64,000 nt of DNA from a filamentous cyanobacterium ESFC-1 (GCA_000380225.1 KB904821.1:4625388-4689387); one strand, 5' to 3'; shown: positions 35,287 through 44,520, counted from the stretch's first letter. The notes: a model not told the origin generated them from the sequence alone. Numbers and translations are program-made.

Positions 35287-36141
35287 ATGATACCCAATCT
35301 GCGATTTTGGTTTTATCGATTAATTTGGGGAATGGGAGTCACCGCAACCCTACTCCCGACTGCGACTCTAGCCCAAGATAACGTCTGTCCTCCTCCGGCA
35401 TTATCCCAAGTCCAGCGTCATCGGGTCACTTCTGGCCAAACTCTCAATGACCTTGCCCGTCAGTATAACCTCGTTCCTGCCACGATTATCCGTTGGAATC
35501 CTAGCATTAGTAACGGGACACTCCCGACGAATCGCGACATCCTCATTCCTCCCCTCAACGGCATTCGCATCAACGTCCCTAGAGGGGCTTCTTGGCAGGA
35601 TTTACAAGACGCTTACGGAGTCCGCGCTGATATCTTATTTGAATTAAACGGGTGCGATCGCAATCCCCCCACCGCCGTCTTTATTCCGGGGGTAAACTGG
35701 ACATCTGGGGGGACTGCCAGCGAAACTTATACCGGACTGCAAGGTTATCCCCTCTCTCAACCTATCACCGTTGGGCTGGCTTACGGCTGGCGAGAAAGCA
35801 CGAATAACGCCCCTAGACGCTTCCATAGTGGCTTAGACCTCCTCGCACCCATCGGAACCCCGGTTATCGCCGCAGACGCAGGAACAATCGCCTTTGTGGG
35901 GCAACAAGGCAACTATGGCAACCTGGTTATTATTAATCATGCCAACAATCGGCAAACCCGCTATGCCCACCTCGGCCAAATTTCGGTACAAGTGGGGCAA
36001 TCTGTAGGGGGAGGGACGCAAATCGGGACAGTGGGGAATACAGGACAGCCGGATATCCCTGAATCTCACCTCCATTTTGAAGTGCGTTTTAATACGGCTT
36101 TAGGATGGGTAGCCCAAGACCCAGAAATTCATTTGAAGTAA
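35287..36141 (+). CDS. LysM-M23 murein endopeptidase, secreted
   Basis: A 284-residue envelope enzyme that cuts peptidoglycan cross-links. It has a signal peptide (residues 1-29, ending in TATLAQD), a LysM domain at about 43-90 (HRVTSGQTLNDLARQYNL), and an M23 domain with HSGLDLLAPIGTPV (zinc ligands H180 and D184) and HLHFE near residue 263. All catalytic positions are present. It is flush with the DUF457-like gene. A short hairpin follows the stop. Confidence 0.92.
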   Translation: MIPNLRFWFYRLIWGMGVTATLLPTATLAQDNVCPPPALSQVQRHRVTSGQTLNDLARQYNLVPATIIRWNPSISNGTLPTNRDILIPPLNGIRINVPRGASWQDLQDAYGVRADILFELNGCDRNPPTAVFIPGVNWTSGGTASETYTGLQGYPLSQPITVGLAYGWRESTNNAPRRFHSGLDLLAPIGTPVIAADAGTIAFVGQQGNYGNLVIINHANNRQTRYAHLGQISVQVGQSVGGGTQIGTVGNTGQPDIPESHLHFEVRFNTALGWVAQDPEIHLK

Positions 36142-36166
36142 TCACAAAATCCCAGGCCGCCTTGGC

Positions 36167-36203
36167 CATAACAGTTGTTATGCAAGACATAATAACTGTT
36201 ATG
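36167..36203. repeat. Paired 16-bp inverted units after the M23 gene
   Basis: CATAACAGTTGTTATG (36167-36182) and CATAATAACTGTTATG (36188-36203) pair with one mismatch, and the first is almost self-complementary. It could form a stem 26 bp past the stop, but it has no T-run, so a terminator role is uncertain. Confidence 0.45.
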
Positions 36204-36285
36204 TTGTCCCCCATGTTGCTGGCCACACAAATGTTGTCTAGAGTTGAGAAACAAAGGATTCGAGGGGGTCAGCTTGAATCAAAAG

Positions 36286-36522
36286 CTAACTTTCGATTTG
36301 ATTATTTTCGAGTTTAATCGCCAAATCAATCATAAAACGAACATGGCGCACCGCTTCAGACAAACTGCGATCGCCCACGGGGAAATTATAGCGGGGAAAG
36401 GTTTCAGACGGATGCTGCCAGCATAGCCACAACTGGCCGTTAATGACCTTAGTGGTAATCGTCCAGTTGTTATAGTAAATCGGTTCGCGCTCTAGCAACA
36501 GTTTTCGGGCTAAAGGAATCAT
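36286..36522 (-). CDS. Small unknown protein (78 aa)
   Basis: This 78-residue protein is not recognised. It starts MIPLARKLLLEREPIYYNNW, has a beta-type segment ending in QLWLCWQHPSETFPRYNFP and a helix SEAVRHVRFMIDLAIKLE. The even spread of hydrophobic and charged residues and an intact frame make it a likely gene. It lies between convergent or divergent larger genes with no obvious partner. Confidence 0.55.
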   Translation of the reverse strand: MIPLARKLLLEREPIYYNNWTITTKVINGQLWLCWQHPSETFPRYNFPVGDRSLSEAVRHVRFMIDLAIKLENNQIES

Positions 36523-36695
36523 GGTTCAATTTTATAAACTTTTTTAGTGAAATTGAAGCGGCTTTCATTTCATTAAATCTCATAAAGCAATGATAGCCTA
36601 GCTTTGAGAAAATGGCTTTAATTGTTTTGACAATAAAATGCGCGATCGCGCAATGGAATGGGAACAATAACTGCAAGTTACTCCCAGAAATAACT

Positions 36696-37826
36696 ATGCC
36701 TGCATCTTCTAATTCCAAATCGCCCTTTTCTAACTTATTCAAAATTCTACTCGCGATCGCGGTTCCCGTGGGCGTTGTCGCCGTTGCGAATCTCCCCCTT
36801 CCCCTAATTCGCCGTCCCGTCGCTCAAAATATGTCCTTTCTACTCTTACCCAGTTATATGGGTTTTGAGCAAAATTATCGCGGCGCGATCGCATCTGTCA
36901 CCCAAGCCGAACAACTCATCAGCCAAGCCACCAGCCCCGACGACTTCCGTTTAGGCAAAGAACAACTTGCCCAAGCCCAAACCCACCTCGATGCCCTACC
37001 CCTCGACTTCCTGCAAGAATACCCCGACTGTGTAGGTTATCGCTGGCAATTCAGCGCCCTCGAATTTGACCGCCATCGCGCCAAAATCGCCCAACTCGAA
37101 GCCGTCGTCTTTCAAGAAGAAAACGCCGACACCCTCCTCAGTAACCTGCAAAACACCCTCACCACCGCCAAACAAGAATATCAACAAGCCAACACCCCCG
37201 AAGCCAAAAGCGCCGCCCTCGACACCTGGCGCAGTAGCTTAACCCAACTCGGTCAAGTCCCCCCGCAAACCCTCGCGGGAAACAACGCCCGTCAGCAACT
37301 CAAAGACGAACAAGCCCAATTTCGCGAAATTGTCGGAGAAAGTACCACCCAAGACCGAGCCACCGTTATTATAGACGGTGCGAAACAATATGCTTGGCAA
37401 GCCGCGATCGCCTCGCAGAATCCCCCTCACCCCGCCGTCAAATGGCAGCAAATCGAAACCCTCTGGCAACAAGCCATTTACGAACTCGAAGCCATTAAAC
37501 CCGACGCAGGAGAAGCCTATCGTCAAGCCCAAACCCTCCGCGCTCAATATACCAACAACCTCGGCCAAGCCAAAATTCGCCGCCAAACCGAACAAAGTTC
37601 CCTCGAAGCCCTCGAAAGCGCCCAAACCAACATTGAGCGTCTTCTCGCCATCACTTCCATCAATTCTCAGCAAATTAATTACGCTTCCACGGCGGTTCGA
37701 TTGCAACGAATTATTAACAACCTTGACAAAGTAGCACCCGGCACCACTTCTCACGCCAAAGCCACAGAATTAAAGCAATTTGCCCAAGCCAAGTTACAAG
37801 AAATTCAGTCTGCGGTGGGGAATTAA
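36696..37826 (+). CDS. Unknown membrane-anchored helical protein
   Basis: A 376-residue protein with one N-terminal membrane helix (residues 16-33, ILLAIAVPVGVVAVANL) and a body of long Ala/Gln/Glu-rich helices of about 300 residues. Most of the sequence has coiled-coil or tetratrico-like helical periodicity (AEQLISQATSPDDFRLGKEQ, AQTNIERLLAITSINSQQ). I set the start at ATG 36696; a longer reading from ATG 36612 adds 28 residues rich in Asn and unlike the rest. It may be a periplasmic scaffold or adaptor. Not recognised. Confidence 0.65.
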   Translation: MPASSNSKSPFSNLFKILLAIAVPVGVVAVANLPLPLIRRPVAQNMSFLLLPSYMGFEQNYRGAIASVTQAEQLISQATSPDDFRLGKEQLAQAQTHLDALPLDFLQEYPDCVGYRWQFSALEFDRHRAKIAQLEAVVFQEENADTLLSNLQNTLTTAKQEYQQANTPEAKSAALDTWRSSLTQLGQVPPQTLAGNNARQQLKDEQAQFREIVGESTTQDRATVIIDGAKQYAWQAAIASQNPPHPAVKWQQIETLWQQAIYELEAIKPDAGEAYRQAQTLRAQYTNNLGQAKIRRQTEQSSLEALESAQTNIERLLAITSINSQQINYASTAVRLQRIINNLDKVAPGTTSHAKATELKQFAQAKLQEIQSAVGN

Positions 37827-37970
37827 TTTCAAATCTGCTTAAATTTGGAGAATTAAGAATCCTGGCTTCCCAATTGAGTTAGTTTAACCTCAAAAACCGG
37901 GGTTTTAAAATAGTAGTTATTTTCTCAGATTTGATATAATTATCAACTTGTGCAAGAACCAGAATAATAT

Positions 37971-38216
37971 ATGGAGTTACCTAAGTCTTCGCACCATCTA
38001 ACCAGTAGAAAAAAACACAAAGCAGCAAGCACAGTGGGACGCGGTAAAACCGTCAAACTTAATCAAAAATCTACGATTTCGGAGTGGAATAATAGTAGCG
38101 TTAGTTTAAATCTTGGTAATAGCCTTGACTATTACAAGTCTTGGGAAAAGCCAATAGTAATAATTTCAGATGGAGGCTATGGTATTTTAGGTTTTGAAGG
38201 TGATACTTCCGAATTA
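37971..38216 (+). pseudogene. N-terminal remnant of a DNA methyltransferase
   Basis: The first 80 residues of this frame look like the start of a DNA N6/N4 methyltransferase: a short basic leader, SLNLGNSLDYYKSWEKP, and VIISDGGYGILGFEGD, resembling the VIISDGxYG catalytic motif of that group. Then the frame changes to unrelated sequence (MGREIF) and stops at 38282. The homology stops at about 38210-38216, where the opposite-strand relic begins. I read this as a 5' fragment of a modification gene whose remainder was deleted. The family match is from memory and needs a search. Confidence 0.5.
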
Positions 38217-38314
38217 GGTGATATGGGTCGAGAAATATTTAATAGGTCAAATGTATGTCCGGATAAATCAGCTAAATACTGAGTTGCTAACTCGATAATA
38301 TCTTGTGTATTCAT
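38216..38314 (-). pseudogene. N-terminal remnant of a minus-strand protein, possibly a restriction enzyme
   Basis: From ATG 38314 the minus-strand frame reads MNTQDIIELATQYLADLSGH and on to NISRPISP, a well-formed N-terminus. It ends at about 38216, exactly where the plus-strand methyltransferase relic stops; beyond that the frame is merely antisense to that relic. Two gene starts facing each other with both bodies missing suggest a central deletion in a convergent gene pair. That this was a restriction gene is inference from the neighbour. Confidence 0.4.
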
Positions 38315-38365
38315 TCTTCTCCTCTGTTCGCGTATAATATAGATGTCAATATTCGAGTTAGTTTT

Positions 38366-38611
38366 ATGCCTAGCACAATCCTCTCTAATAGCGGACAGAT
38401 TACCATACCCGAAGAATTTTAGAAACATCTCAAACTGGTAAGTGGAAGTCGAGTTGAGTTTGTTATCGATGAAGATGGCCAAGTTAGACTATTTCCCCTG
38501 AATGTTCCTGTAGAAACCTTGTCCGGTATTCTCCATCGACTTGGTATTCAACCTGCCACCCTAGAAGATATGGAAGCCGATATCTCTAAGGGTGCGAATG
38601 ATTGGACTTGA
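38366..38611 (+). pseudogene. vapB: VapB/AbrB-type antitoxin with an internal stop
   Basis: The frame MPSTILSNSGQITIPEEF is a typical swapped-hairpin AbrB start, then TAG at codon 19, then KHLKLVSGSRVEFVIDEDG and on to SKGANDWT. A single substitution (likely from CAG or AAG) made the stop. Total would be 81 residues, normal for VapB. Its end overlaps the start of a truncated VapC. Confidence 0.75.
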
Positions 38612-38654
38612 TACTAATATTCTCTTAAAAATGCTAGATGTTTATCGAGGCTAA
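38598..38654 (+). pseudogene. vapC: VapC PIN-domain toxin, N-terminal fragment
   Basis: MIGLDTNILLKMLDVYRG is the first strand and helix of a PIN-domain RNase with its first catalytic Asp (D5) in GLDTN; it then stops at TAA. The rest of the gene (about 110 codons) is missing. It overlaps the end of the broken vapB gene by 14 bp, the usual operon order. Confidence 0.75.
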
Positions 38655-38657
38655 CTT

Positions 38658-38870
38658 ATGACCTTTCAAGAAATTATTGAATCGATTGAATGCTTATCTT
38701 TTGAGGAACAAGAACAACTCTTTGAGTTAATTCGCAAACGCAGAATCGAAACACGAAGGGCTGAAATTGCCGATAATGCCCAATCCGTCTTTAAAGCAGT
38801 GCAGGAAGGTACAGCAACGCGAGGCTCTTTTGCTGATATTAAAGCTTATTTATTGGCGGATGATGAATGA
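38658..38870 (+). CDS. Small antitoxin-like protein, intact
   Basis: A 70-residue protein with FQEIIESIECLSFEEQEQLFELIRKRRIETRRAEIADNA followed by an acidic end (KAYLLADDE). This form is known from antitoxins of RelE/YafQ-like pairs in cyanobacteria. It overlaps the toxin remnant downstream by 4 bp (ATGA). With the toxin dead, it is an orphan antitoxin. Confidence 0.7.
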   Translation: MTFQEIIESIECLSFEEQEQLFELIRKRRIETRRAEIADNAQSVFKAVQEGTATRGSFADIKAYLLADDE

Positions 38871-39066
38871 TTCTGATTACAGATAAAAAATTCAAGCGAA
38901 GTTTTAAGCGATTAGTCAAGAAAAATCCCCAGTTACAGGATAAAATAATAGCTACTCTAGAACTACGGGCAATTGATTTATTTACTCCAGTTTCATGACT
39001 TAATAGGCTAACCAGATAAATTATAGGCTTGTTATGATTAGAGATTTAGAGTTTTTTATTTTTAAT
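38867..39066 (+). pseudogene. RelE/YafQ-type toxin, decayed
   Basis: The start MILITDKKFKRSFKRLVKKN and DKIIATLELRAIDLFTPV match the N-terminal half of YafQ/RelE-type mRNA interferases, then a stop comes at 38996. In a shifted frame the text continues as HDLIG, a stop, PDKL, a stop, ACYD, a stop, RFRVFYF, which reads like the decayed C-terminus (HKLTGKLKGLxAC, YDCRIVF) of the same family. The toxin thus carries one frameshift and several stops, while its antitoxin frame is intact. Confidence 0.65.
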
Positions 39067-39079
39067 AAAAGTACCATTA

Positions 39080-40582
39080 ATGACGAAAATTTTACAGTTA
39101 GAGTTAGACTTCAATACTCAGTGTAGTTCTACACCTCACCCTTATTTTCATGAATCACCGAAAGGTTATAAAGGTTTATCTAGTTTCCACAAATATTGGG
39201 GAAAGAAACCAATTGAAGCATGGAAATTATTAATTGAAAATCTCACTGAACCAGGTTCTATCATTTTAGACCCATTTCTTGGTTCAGGACTTATTTCCAA
39301 AGAGTGTATTGATAGAAATCGACGCTTTATTGGCTTTGATATTAATCCTATTAGTATTGAATTGACAAACTTATATCTACAACTTCCGAATTACTTAGTT
39401 CTCAAAAAAGCTGTTGCTCAATTAGAAAAAAGACTAAAAGATAAGATCAATCAAATGTATCTTCTATCTAATGGAAGTATTGCAACTCATTTTTTATGGG
39501 ATAAAAATAAAATAATCAAAGTATGGACAAAAAAGGGTAGAAAGCGAATTGAAGTTGATTTGACAGTCACAGAAATTAATTCTTTTCAAGAAATGAACGG
39601 CTATATTCCCCAACATTTCCGAGAAATGCGTCTGTTCGATAACTCTCGTATTAACGCCCAAAAAACTCTTTCAATTGCAGATTTATTCACACCTCGCGCA
39701 TTACAATCAATTGACTGGATTAAACAGGAAATAGAACTATTTGATCGCGATATACAAAGAGCATTACTCTTGATCCTTTCATCTTCCCTTGGTCAAATGT
39801 CAAAAATGGTTTTTGCCGTTTCAAAAAGAGGTAAAACTAAAGGAAAGCCTGTTGATAAAATTGAAGTCGGAAGCTGGGTTATCGGTTATTGGAAACCAGA
39901 AAAACACTTTGAAATTAATGCTTGGAATTGTTTTGAAAATAAGGCACAGAAGCTATTAAAAGCTATTCAAGATATAAATTTACAACAAAAGGCAATTCCA
40001 GCTAAAAGCTTATCAGATTTCTTTAAAGATGATTCGTTGGATATATATATTAGTAAGGGAGACTCTGAAACTTTACTACAAAATATTCCTAGCAACACAA
40101 TTAAAGTTATTTTGACCGATCCGCCTCACGGAGATAGAATACCCTATTTAGAACTCAGTGAAATGTGGAATAGTGTGCTTGGTTTTGATTCTGACTATGC
40201 GGGTGAATTGGTTGTATCAAATGCTAAAGAACGACAAAAAACAGTCAAAAGTTATAATCAAAAACTGAATAATATATTTTCTGAGTGCGATCGCATTTTA
40301 GTAGATAATGGCTTATTAGTAATTATGTTTAATGCTAGATCGCAAAGTCATTGGCAAAGTATCGAGAGATTAGAAAAAACTACAAATTTCACTTATATTG
40401 GTTGTTATTCGATGAAATATTCATCTGGTTCTGTTGTCCAAGATAATCGAAAAGGGAGTTTGAAAACAGACTTTGTTTTATTATATGGAAAAAATGTTAA
40501 CGATAGTTTTATTGAGAAAATTAGAGATAAATTTAAGACTATAACTAATTGGTCAAATCTATATCCTCAGAAATTCTTTTAA
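39080..40582 (+). CDS. DNA N6-adenine/N4-cytosine methyltransferase with DPPH motif
   Basis: This 500-residue protein has SAM motif I in ILDPFLGSGLISKECI (D64) and a catalytic motif IV in ILTDPPHGDRIPYLELSEMW (D347). Motif I comes first and about 280 residues separate the two, the order of the alpha group. Motif IV normally reads (D/N/S)PP(Y/F/W); here the last position is His, which is unusual and may affect activity. N-terminal FHKYWGKKPIEAW resembles the start of DUF1156-type methylases. The region is AT-rich and nearly free of HIP1 sites (I saw one), a sign of transfer. A nuclease gene follows 2 bp after the stop. Confidence 0.82.
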   Translation: MTKILQLELDFNTQCSSTPHPYFHESPKGYKGLSSFHKYWGKKPIEAWKLLIENLTEPGSIILDPFLGSGLISKECIDRNRRFIGFDINPISIELTNLYLQLPNYLVLKKAVAQLEKRLKDKINQMYLLSNGSIATHFLWDKNKIIKVWTKKGRKRIEVDLTVTEINSFQEMNGYIPQHFREMRLFDNSRINAQKTLSIADLFTPRALQSIDWIKQEIELFDRDIQRALLLILSSSLGQMSKMVFAVSKRGKTKGKPVDKIEVGSWVIGYWKPEKHFEINAWNCFENKAQKLLKAIQDINLQQKAIPAKSLSDFFKDDSLDIYISKGDSETLLQNIPSNTIKVILTDPPHGDRIPYLELSEMWNSVLGFDSDYAGELVVSNAKERQKTVKSYNQKLNNIFSECDRILVDNGLLVIMFNARSQSHWQSIERLEKTTNFTYIGCYSMKYSSGSVVQDNRKGSLKTDFVLLYGKNVNDSFIEKIRDKFKTITNWSNLYPQKFF

Positions 40583-40584
40583 TT

Positions 40585-41673
40585 ATGCTAAGTTTTAATA
40601 CAGTTAATGAATTATTTAAAAATGATCAAATTAGTGATTTAGCTAGGACTGAAGATGGTATCAAGTTTTTAAAACTTCGTTCCCTCTCACGGAAATCTCT
40701 AATGAAGTATTTAGTTGGAAAGTACTCAATTAATATTACTAATGTTTCCTTCAGAGGCTGGCTAAAAATTGTGTATGAATCAAACCTCCAGTTAGACGAA
40801 ATTGATGAGTCAATCCTAGAAATTTATGAAACTGAAAGGGCTAATCGGAGGGCTAGTGAAGAGCAGCTAGTTAGCGAGTTGTATAAAATTCAATCCTTTG
40901 AATGGGGTGGTTTACATCAAAATAGCCTTGAAAGGGCTATTGTTAATAATTATGTCAAAAAAATTACATCTTATGAAATGCTCAGTAATGCCATTGAACA
41001 TGAACTGTATAGCAGTATGCGGGCTTATGTTCTAGCATCTTGGTATAATCATTGGACTTCTATTATTATTGAAGATATTTTTCAAGACCACGAAAATGTT
41101 ATTCCAGCAGTTGGACGAATCAAGAAAATAGATTTTTTTATTAAAAATAAGCCTTTTGACCTCAAAGTAACTTATTTACCCGAAGGATTTATTAAAGAAT
41201 CTCGTAAAGCCCAAAATTTGCGACCTGAGTTGACCCTAATGAAACAGACAGCCAAGCAACTCGAAATAGGGTTTGACCAGTCTGTTGCAGATTCTGTGTT
41301 GATACAAGATTTATGGCAGAAGCTAGAAGACCATCCACATCAAAGCGCAACTAATCTAATTACTGAGATACAGGAATTTCGCGAGATGTTACTCAATTCA
41401 GCGATGGCTAATCCAGAATTCTTAGTAAGATGGTTGTATGAAAATCAAGGGGTACGACGCTTTGATGCTTCTAATCGCTTATTTTTGGTTTTGGTAGATA
41501 AAAAGAACTTTTTTAATTCATGGAAACTGAAAAGAGCAAAACCACTCATTTCTGAAACAGTTAATTCTTATTTGAATCAGACGAGTGAGAGTATAGGATT
41601 TTCTCTGGATTTTAATTGGGAAGGTCAGACATACAATGCTGAATCTGATATTATTTTCGTTATTAAGCCGTAA
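40585..41673 (+). CDS. PD-(D/E)XK nuclease, putative restriction endonuclease
   Basis: A 362-residue protein of no family I can name. VGRIKKIDFFIKNKPFDLKV at about residues 177-196 has the PD-(D/E)XK-like core: D183, then D192-L-K194 on the second strand. The next part (KNLRPELTLMKQTAKQLEIG-like) is helical. The start is ATG 40585, two bases after the methyltransferase stop. The adjacent methyltransferase supports a type II restriction-modification pair; cleavage specificity cannot be guessed. Codon use is AT-rich like its partner. Confidence 0.72.
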   Translation: MLSFNTVNELFKNDQISDLARTEDGIKFLKLRSLSRKSLMKYLVGKYSINITNVSFRGWLKIVYESNLQLDEIDESILEIYETERANRRASEEQLVSELYKIQSFEWGGLHQNSLERAIVNNYVKKITSYEMLSNAIEHELYSSMRAYVLASWYNHWTSIIIEDIFQDHENVIPAVGRIKKIDFFIKNKPFDLKVTYLPEGFIKESRKAQNLRPELTLMKQTAKQLEIGFDQSVADSVLIQDLWQKLEDHPHQSATNLITEIQEFREMLLNSAMANPEFLVRWLYENQGVRRFDASNRLFLVLVDKKNFFNSWKLKRAKPLISETVNSYLNQTSESIGFSLDFNWEGQTYNAESDIIFVIKP

Positions 41674-41712
41674 AAATGTAACGTACTTCAGAGCATTTTT
41701 TATAGTTGTTTA

Positions 41713-44457
41713 CTACTGATTTAACTGTTGTAAGATTTCCCCTAACTCTTGTTGGTATTGACCGTAACTTGTCCAGTCTCCTTGACGGAGGGCTTCCTGG
41801 GCTTGGTTGTAGGTGGAGATGGCTTGCTGGACTAAATTAGAGATGTTGTTGGGTAGGGTGGTGTCTGTGGGGGTTTCGGGGGTGGTGGGGACATTTTGGC
41901 CGAAGATGGAGACTAGGGCTGCGTCGAGGGTTTCTTCCATGACGATTTGGTTTGCGTAAGCGACGATAACGCGACGAAGTTCGGGGAGTTCTCCTTGTTC
42001 AGCGCGGAGATAGACGGGTTCGACGTATAATAGCGATCGCTCTATGGGAATAACGAGTAAGTCTCCCCGGATGACGCGAGAACCTTTTTGACTCCAGAGG
42101 GTGAGTTGTTGGGAGATTTCGGGGTTTTGGTCGATACGGGCTTCGATTTGAGAGGGCCCGTAAATCAGTTCTTGTTTGGGAAATTCGTAGAGGAGGACTT
42201 TCCCGTAATCTTCTCCATCCGAACGTGCGGCCATCCACGCGATCGCGTTATCTTTGTTCACAGGAGTAAACGGGAGAATCAGCATAAACTCCTCGTCCTG
42301 CTGTCCGGGTAAACTCATAATGATGAAATACGGTTCCATGAGTTGTTCCCGTCCTTCGTAGATTTCCACGGGGAAACGCCACAAGTCCTCGCGGTTGTAA
42401 AAGACTTCCGGGTTGTCCATGTGATAAGTCAGGTACATCTGGGCTTGAATTTTGAACAAATCCAGAGGATAGCGGAAGTGGTCGCGAACGGAAGGGGGAA
42501 TGGCGGCGGTTTCGGTGAATAAGTCGGGGAAAATGCGCTGATAGGTTTGTAATACGGGGTCGGTGTCGTCAATAACGTAAAATTGCAATGAACCGTTATA
42601 GGCATCAATGGTGATTTTAACGGAGTTGCGAACGTAGTTTACGTTGTCTGTAACGATATCTTCGAGATTGGGGAATTGTTGCAGTAGGGCTTGGACTTCG
42701 TTACTAAGGACAACGGGTTCGGAATAGGGGTAGCGATCGCTTACAGTATAAGCATCAATAATCCACTGTAACTTGCCATCAATAATCGAAATATAAGGGT
42801 CGCTGTCAAACCGTAAAAAAGGCGCAACTTGTCCCACTCGTTCTAAAATATTGCGGTGATAGAGTATGCGAGACTCGTTGGTAAAGTAGTTAGAAACCAG
42901 GGTTTGCAGACTTCCCAAATCGAAGCTATAAGCCAAACGCCGACCCCAAGACCCAATCGCAACCCCACCCTCTCCCGCGTAGCGAGTCGCGGCGTTTTCG
43001 TCCCCCTGGGGATAATCAAATTCGTCGGTACTCGTCCCCGTAAAAACGTAATTTTGGGTTTCTTCTCCGTAATAAATTGCGGGTTCGTCAAAGGCTAAGT
43101 CTACGTTGACTTCTGGGGGAATATCTTGGATGAAAAACCGAGGTAAGCCTTCGGGGGTGACGACATTCACCGGACTCATCACAGCCCCGTAACCGTGGGT
43201 ATATTTTAAACGCTGGTTGACCCAGGTTTGGGCTTGTTGGGGGAGTTGTTCTTGGGAGATTTCGCGGGGGGATAGCATGACCTGACGATAATCTCCGTCG
43301 AGGGTGTAGCGGTCGATGTCTACGTCGTTGAAGTGGTAATAAAGGCGGATTTCTTGCAGTTGACGATAGGTACTGAGGAGGGGACGATAATCCCACAAGC
43401 GGATGTTGCGGAGGGTGGCTTGATTGTCGTCGATGTCGCTACGGGTAAGGTTATTTTCGACGACGTAATTCTCGGAGTTGACTTGATCGAGGCCGTAGGC
43501 TTCCCGTGTTGCTGCGATGTTGTAGGTGATGTAGGGCTTTTCTTTTGCGAGTTCGTTGGGTTCGACGATAAACCGTTGTTGTGCGGCAGGATACAGTTCG
43601 TCAATGACAATGAGGGTAATAAAGTAAATAATAATGCCGTAAATGGGCCAAGCGAGGCTTCTACGCCATAAAGATGCAATGAGGAGAATAGCGAGGGAGA
43701 GGGTAACGAAGCTCATCACCCAGTATGCCTGTAAACGGGCGTGTACGTCGGTATAACCTGCGCCAAAAACTGACCCTTCGGCAGAATAGAGGAGGTCGTA
43801 GCGTTCTAACCAAAAGTCTACCGCACCGAGGAGGGCGATCGCGCTCAACAAGACGCTGAGATGGGTTTTGATTCCCCCAGATAATAAGGTTTGCCAATTT
43901 CGTCCCCGGTCAATGGCACCTTTAAGCAGATAAATGGCGATTGAGAGAACCAGGGCAATAATAACTAAGGCAAACAGCCCATTTTGAATGTCTTTGTATA
44001 AGGGTAGCCTGAAAACGTAAAAACTGATATCTTGGTTGTAGATGGGGTCGCTGGTGTTAAATTCGGTTGCGTTGAAAAATTTAAGGATTGTCTCCCAACT
44101 TTCTGAAGCGGCGATCGCGGCACTTACCGATACAAATAAGATTACCAAAATTGCTCCCGATCGCGCGATCGCATCGGCAGCTTTACCAAATCCCTGCTTT
44201 TCTAACCACTCAAAAGCACGATGTTGGGTGAAATTCATGGCCATGCGGTAATTCCAGAACAAAAACCCTGCATATACCGCAAAAGTGACTAAACTAGCGC
44301 CAATCTGCCAGGAGATGCGCGTCCAAAACACCGACGCAAACCCCACCCCCTCAAACCACCAAGACTGAGTGAGTAAATGAACAAGACTGCTGGATAAAGT
44401 CAGTCCTAAAACCACAATAACGGCAACTAAGCCGATCAGGGAACGACGAACATCCAT
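41713..44457 (-). CDS. UPF0182 family membrane protein
   Basis: This 914-residue protein has about seven membrane helices in the first 300 residues (LIGLVAVIVVLGLTLSSSLV; WQIGASLVTFAVYAGFLFW; and others) followed by a large extracytoplasmic domain of about 560 residues with GEETQNYVFTGTSTDEFDYP and a Gln-rich C-terminal helix. This is the layout of UPF0182, a family common in cyanobacteria, actinobacteria and some others, with unknown function. Length is normal. It stands alone; the next gene on its strand is a small unknown ORF. Confidence 0.92.
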   Translation of the reverse strand: MDVRRSLIGLVAVIVVLGLTLSSSLVHLLTQSWWFEGVGFASVFWTRISWQIGASLVTFAVYAGFLFWNYRMAMNFTQHRAFEWLEKQGFGKAADAIARSGAILVILFVSVSAAIAASESWETILKFFNATEFNTSDPIYNQDISFYVFRLPLYKDIQNGLFALVIIALVLSIAIYLLKGAIDRGRNWQTLLSGGIKTHLSVLLSAIALLGAVDFWLERYDLLYSAEGSVFGAGYTDVHARLQAYWVMSFVTLSLAILLIASLWRRSLAWPIYGIIIYFITLIVIDELYPAAQQRFIVEPNELAKEKPYITYNIAATREAYGLDQVNSENYVVENNLTRSDIDDNQATLRNIRLWDYRPLLSTYRQLQEIRLYYHFNDVDIDRYTLDGDYRQVMLSPREISQEQLPQQAQTWVNQRLKYTHGYGAVMSPVNVVTPEGLPRFFIQDIPPEVNVDLAFDEPAIYYGEETQNYVFTGTSTDEFDYPQGDENAATRYAGEGGVAIGSWGRRLAYSFDLGSLQTLVSNYFTNESRILYHRNILERVGQVAPFLRFDSDPYISIIDGKLQWIIDAYTVSDRYPYSEPVVLSNEVQALLQQFPNLEDIVTDNVNYVRNSVKITIDAYNGSLQFYVIDDTDPVLQTYQRIFPDLFTETAAIPPSVRDHFRYPLDLFKIQAQMYLTYHMDNPEVFYNREDLWRFPVEIYEGREQLMEPYFIIMSLPGQQDEEFMLILPFTPVNKDNAIAWMAARSDGEDYGKVLLYEFPKQELIYGPSQIEARIDQNPEISQQLTLWSQKGSRVIRGDLLVIPIERSLLYVEPVYLRAEQGELPELRRVIVAYANQIVMEETLDAALVSIFGQNVPTTPETPTDTTLPNNISNLVQQAISTYNQAQEALRQGDWTSYGQYQQELGEILQQLNQ

Positions 44458-44520
44458 AAAAATAGACAGATAATCTTACGTCCCATGCTAAACGAAGGAA
44501 CCCTTTTTGACACTGCCATC

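Noticed and set aside
37239..37754. Minus-strand ORF of 171 residues in the helical protein gene
   Set aside because: Gly/Phe-rich antisense shadow of a Gln/Ala/Glu-rich gene.
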